From the NCBI GenBank assembly GCA_021521415.1, contig JAIQDT010003006.1, positions 1 to 64,000 on the forward strand: a stretch of DNA of 64,000 nt, given 5' to 3'. Of this stretch, positions 59,829 through 64,000 are shown piece by piece; position 1 is the first letter of the stretch, and every line of letters begins with the position of its first letter. The stretch comes from Bidens hawaiensis. Taxonomy: Eukaryota > Streptophyta > Magnoliopsida > Asterales > Asteraceae. The notes beneath the pieces are model-generated. The model did not search any database and had not been told where the DNA came from. It saw nothing but the letters and a program-made list of their open reading frames with translations. The position numbers and the translations under genes were made by a program.

Positions 59829-61287
59829 TACTTAATTTATCATATAACATTTTTGTAAAGAACATCAGCTAGGATCTTACACATATTTGTAAATAGAGAT
59901 TCATAACCATTTTTTGTGAAATTCAAAGTTGGAGCAACCTCAAGTTTATTGAACTACATATAACTTATGCTATACTCAATGACCATTTGGATGAAATACA
60001 TATTTCACATTCTTTAACTTTTGTAGGCTGAATTTTAACCAAATGTATATACATAAAGCGATAGAAGTGTATATGATTACTTAAGGATCTGTTTATAGAA
60101 AAAAAAGATTGAAACAAAGGGAAAGAGTCACGCAGTAAAGATCAATACACATATTAGTTATGCAATTGACATCAATCACATTTTCATTCGTTGTGTTTGG
60201 TTCGCCAACCACAACGATTCATTGGTGCATCACAAACGATGTGGAATTCGATTGAGTTGGAGTTCAGGCTTGACTCCCCTAAGTTCAAATTAGTAATAAG
60301 TGGTTAGCTGGAACGCCTCGACCCGCTATTCAAATGTGTTACGTAACGCGCAATACATGGTTAGAAACGACAAACAACTTGTGTGGGTTATGTACATTAA
60401 TTAGCCTGTGTTCGCAATTGCCGTATACCATTTCTCACAATTGGCATTACGGTTCATGGCTAGTCATTAATAAATTTCAATCACAGCCGCTATTCTAAAC
60501 CTGATTATACATCTAGTTAAGTCTTTATTTCAAAGAAATTCAACATGTCTACTTCTATGATCGTCGAAGTTCCAGTACCTGTATTCAAGTTTGTATGTGT
60601 TACGCGTTAAAGGTACCGAAAGATTCTCTCTAGGTCTATGGAGACACGAATCATAAGCAGATAAAACAGTCACTATAAAATATATATATTTTTATGTTGC
60701 CGATTTATGTAGTCAGAGGTTATTGTGCTGAAATTTAACAGAACTATCTCTTAATTATCTACTGTTATCCTAATAACGTAGATACTCCTTATATATTTGT
60801 AATTAAGGTCAATGGGTCCGTTATGTTGTAACCATGTCAGCTGATTTTTAACAAATTGCTACGACAGGTTTGCCAAAATGTGAAATCTAATCCTTAAACA
60901 GGTCACATTTGAACCACATAAAAAATTCATTATAGGTTATTTGGTTATAATGCGGAATGCCCTACGTATTAAAGATTAGGCATCTAACATCAGACAAGGA
61001 CCATAAGGGATTTCATGTTGGATATATATTGTAACAGGTCGTTCGGATTCATAAATGCCATTCAAGTTATTTTGGGTCTTTTCGATAAAGAGAGACAATT
61101 CCATGTGAAGCTTCTTTCCAATCATGTGGTAATGTCTACTATCTTGTGCAACCAGCTGGCTATTTAAGCCATTCAGTATTTCAAAGCAAATCAACCACAA
61201 CTTCCATACTCCAAAAAGTCTTTTACCGAGTCATTTTTCTCCATCAACGTCCTTCCTGTAGAAACACTACTAAACCTTTTGAGAGAA

Positions 61288-61587
61288 ATGGCCATCTTTA
61301 TGCCACGGATTACACAAGCAAACAGGATTCTGAGACGATCATTCTCGAATGGAAGGAGGGCAGCAACACCCATGGACATTCCGAAAGGATATTTTGCAGT
61401 TTATGTCGGCGAAGAAGAGAAAAGAAGATTTCTGGTTCGTGTTTCTCTCCTAAGCAGGCCAGAATTTCAAGAACTACTGCAACTGGCGGAGGAACAGTAT
61501 GAGTACGACCATCCAATGGGTGGGCTCACCATTCCATGTAGTGAAGACGTATTTGCTGATTTAGCATCACGTTTTGGTGCCTTGTGA
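61288..61587 (+). CDS. SAUR gene 18 (99 aa)
   Basis: Intact, with K13R and S24R in the basic N-terminal region; the domain is unchanged. GAGACA at 61092, TATTTAAG at 61161. Confidence 0.94.
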   Translation: MAIFMPRITQANRILRRSFSNGRRAATPMDIPKGYFAVYVGEEEKRRFLVRVSLLSRPEFQELLQLAEEQYEYDHPMGGLTIPCSEDVFADLASRFGAL

Positions 61588-62850
61588 TACTTAATTTATC
61601 ATATAACATTTTTGTAAAGAACATCAGCTAGGATCTTACACATATTTGTAAATAGAGATTCATAACCATTTTTTGTGAAATTCAAAGTTGGAGCAACCTC
61701 TAGTTTATTGAACTACATATAACTTATGCTATACTCAATGACCATTTGGATGAAATACGTATTTCACATTCTTTAACTTTTGTAGGCTGAATTTTAACCA
61801 AATGTATATACATAAAGCGATAGAAGTGTATATGATTACTTAAGGATCTGTTTATAGAAAAAAAAGATTGAAACAAAGGGAAAGAGTCACGCAGTAAAGA
61901 TCAATACACATATTAGTTATGCAATTGACATCAATCACATTTTCATTCGTTGTGTTTGGTTCGCCAACCACAACGATTCATTGGTGCATCACAAACGATG
62001 TGGAATTCGATTGAGTTGGAGTTCAGGCTTGACTCCCCTAAGTTCAAATTAGTAATAAGTGGTTAGCTGGAACGCCTCGACCCGCTATTAAAATGTGTTA
62101 CGTAACGCGCAATACATGGTTAAAAACGACAAACAACTTGTGTGGGTTATGTACATTAATTAGCCTGTGTTCGCAATTGCCGTATACCATTTCTCACAAT
62201 TGGCATTACGGTTCATGGCTAGTCATTAATAAATTTCAATCACAGCCGCTATTCTAAACCTGATTATACATCTAGTTAAGTCTTTATTTCAAAGAAATTC
62301 AACATGTCTACTTCTATGATCGTCGAAGTTCCAGTACCTGTATTCAAGTTTGTATGTGTTACGCGTTAAAGGTACCGAAAGATTCTCTCTAGGTCTATGG
62401 AGACACGAATCATAAGCAGATAAAACAGTCACTATAAAATATATATATTTTTATGTTGCCGATTTATGTAGTCAGAGGTTATTGTGCTGAAATTTAACAG
62501 AACTATCTCTTAATTATCTACTGTTATCCTAATAACGTAGATACTCCTTATATATTTGTAATTAAGGTCAATGGGTCCGTTATGTTGTAACCATGTCAGC
62601 TGATTTTTAACAAATTGCTACGACAGGTTTGCCAAAATGTGAAATCTAATCCTTAAATAGGTCACATTTGAACCACATAAAAAATTCATTATAGGTTATT
62701 TGGTTATAATGCGGAATGCCCTACGTATTAAAGATTAGGCATCTAACATCAGACAAGGACCATAAGGGATTTCATGTTGGATATATATTGTAACAGGTCG
62801 TTCGGATTCATAAATGCCATTCAAGTTATTTTGGGTCTTTTCGATAAAGA

Positions 62851-62927
62851 GAGACAATTCCATGTGAAGCTTCTTTCCAATCATGTGGTAATGTCTACTA
62901 TCTTGTGCAACCAGCTGGCTATTTAAG
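62851..62927 (+). promoter_or_regulatory. SAUR promoter core (gene 19)
   Basis: GAGACA at 62851-62856 and TATTTAAG at 62920-62927, the standard spacing of the array. The implied 5' UTR is about 90-100 nt. An additional GAGACA lies at 62400-62405. Confidence 0.55.
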
Positions 62928-63046
62928 CCATTCAGTATTTCAAAGCAAATCAACCACAACTTCCATACTCCAAAAAGTCTTTTACCGAGTCATTTTTCTC
63001 CATCAACGTCCTTCCTGTAGAAACACTACTAAACCTTTTGAGAGAA

Positions 63047-63346
63047 ATGGCCATCTTTATGCCACGGATTACACAAGCAAACAAGATTCTGAGACGATCA
63101 TTCTCGAATGGAAGGAGTGCAGCAACACCCATGGACATTCCGAAAGGATATTTTGCAGTTTATGTCGGCGAAGAAGAGAAAAGAAGATTTCTGGTTCGTG
63201 TTTCTCTCCTAAGCAGGCCAGAATTTCAAGAACTACTGCAACTGGCGGAGGAACAGTATGAGTACGACCATCCAATGGGTGGGCTCACCATTCCATGTAG
63301 TGAAGACGTATTTGCTGATTTAGCATCACGTTTTGGTGCGTTGTGA
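63047..63346 (+). CDS. SAUR gene 19 (99 aa, consensus protein)
   Basis: Last complete gene in the window, encoding the consensus protein. Its 3' spacer repeats the variants found after genes 11 and 15 and runs to the window edge at the point where the next promoter half would begin, so the array very likely continues. Confidence 0.95.
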   Translation: MAIFMPRITQANKILRRSFSNGRSAATPMDIPKGYFAVYVGEEEKRRFLVRVSLLSRPEFQELLQLAEEQYEYDHPMGGLTIPCSEDVFADLASRFGAL

Positions 63347-63386
63347 TACTTATTTTATCATATAACATTTTTGTAAAGAACATCAG

Positions 63387-63440
63387 CTAGGATCTTACAC
63401 ATATTTGTAAATAGAGATTCATAACCATTTTTTGTGAAAT
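63387..63440 (+). promoter_or_regulatory. Possible DST-like mRNA instability element (gene 19)
   Basis: The 3' flank reads GGATC, then ATAGAGATT, then CATTTTTTGT with short spacers. This loosely resembles the three-part DST element (GGA...ATAGAT...CATTTTGTAT) known from SAUR 3' UTRs. It is present in nearly all units. The match is loose and the transcript end is unknown. Confidence 0.3.
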
Positions 63441-64000
63441 TCAAAGTTGAAGCAACCTCAAGTTTATTGAACTATATATAACTTATGCTATACTCAATGA
63501 CCATTTGGATGAAATACGTATTTCACATTCTTTAACTTTTGTAGGCTGAATTTTAACCAAATGTATATATATAAAGCGATAGAAGTGTATATGATTACTT
63601 AAAGATCTGTTTATAGTAAAAAAAGATTGAAACAAAGGGAAAGAGTCACGCAGTAAAGATCAATACAAATATTAGTTATGCAATTGACATCAATCACAGT
63701 TTCATTCGTTGTGTTTGGTTCTCCAACCACGACGATTCATTGTTGCATCACAAACGATGTGGAATTCGATTGAGTTGGAGTTCAGGCTTGACTCCCCTAA
63801 GTTCAAAGTAGTAATAAGTGGTTAGCTGGAACGCCTCGACCCGCTATTCAAATGTGTTACGTAAAACGCAATAGATGGTTAAAAACGACAAACAATTTGT
63901 GTGGGTTATGTACATTAATTAGCCTGTGATCGCAATTGCCGTATACCATTTCTCACAATTGGCATTACGGTTCATGGCTAGTCATTAATAAATTTCAATC

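Larger units (their letters stand above)
30887..64000 (+). repeat. SAUR gene tandem array, about 1.76 kb per unit
   Basis: Nineteen gene positions in one orientation, with ATG-to-ATG distances of 1746-1763 bp, except around the truncated third unit and one step of 1990 bp. Each unit has a roughly 1.46-kb spacer (3' flank, then promoter) and a 300-bp intronless gene. Spacers are as conserved as genes, so units duplicated as blocks. The array is cut by the right edge of the window and continued leftward before the gypsy insertion. Confidence 0.95.

Overview
This window looks like nuclear DNA of a flowering plant. It holds plant LTR retrotransposons (a Ty3/gypsy chromovirus and a Ty1/copia fragment, with tRNA-iMet-type primer sites) and a long tandem array of intronless SAUR (small auxin-up RNA) genes. 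The style of the gypsy LTRs and SAUR proteins suggests a eudicot, perhaps Asteraceae; that family-level guess is from memory and weak. I see no prokaryotic features and no RNA genes.

Left part (1-23007): three head-to-tail units of about 9.95 kb. Unit 1 is partial (1-3542), unit 2 is 3543-13495 and unit 3 is 13496-23007. Read from the copia side, each unit holds a broken copia gag, a copia 3' spacer and 3' LTR, the 3' end of a plus-strand gypsy LTR with its primer site, a scrap of SAUR spacer, a minus-strand gypsy 3' LTR, and the last codons of that element's chromodomain. The junction between units falls inside the chromodomain codons. Unit 3 runs on without a break into the rest of the gypsy element, so the units arose by tandem duplication after the gypsy insertion.

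Middle (20415-30886): one full-span minus-strand gypsy element of about 10.5 kb, with LTRs, primer site, a novel-looking upstream ORF, a gag remnant, protease, RT, RNase H, integrase and chromodomain. A 5-bp target duplication, GTATA, flanks it. The coding part has one in-frame stop, at least five frameshifts and a gag deletion, yet the two LTRs are nearly identical. The insertion site lies inside a SAUR spacer, and the matching empty site can be read in the sister spacers.

Right part (30887-64000): a SAUR array with a period of about 1.76 kb that runs off the right edge. I count 19 gene positions: 13 intact 99-residue genes and 6 broken ones (frameshift plus nonsense; 5' truncation; nonsense; two copies sharing a 2-nt deletion; a 1-nt deletion). 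Five intact genes encode exactly the same protein. Each unit carries a TATA-like box 127 bp and usually a GAGACA (reverse TGTCTC, auxin response core) 196 bp before the ATG. From about 48.7 kb rightward, shared variants suggest a four-unit higher-order repeat.

The locus is a growing, partly decaying auxin-responsive gene cluster. Its left side was broken by retrotransposon insertion, and the insertion product was then duplicated in tandem. I found no clearly new biological system. The most unusual items are the nested duplication history, the unrecognised ORF upstream of gag, and the variable palindromic 29-bp minisatellite in the LTR.
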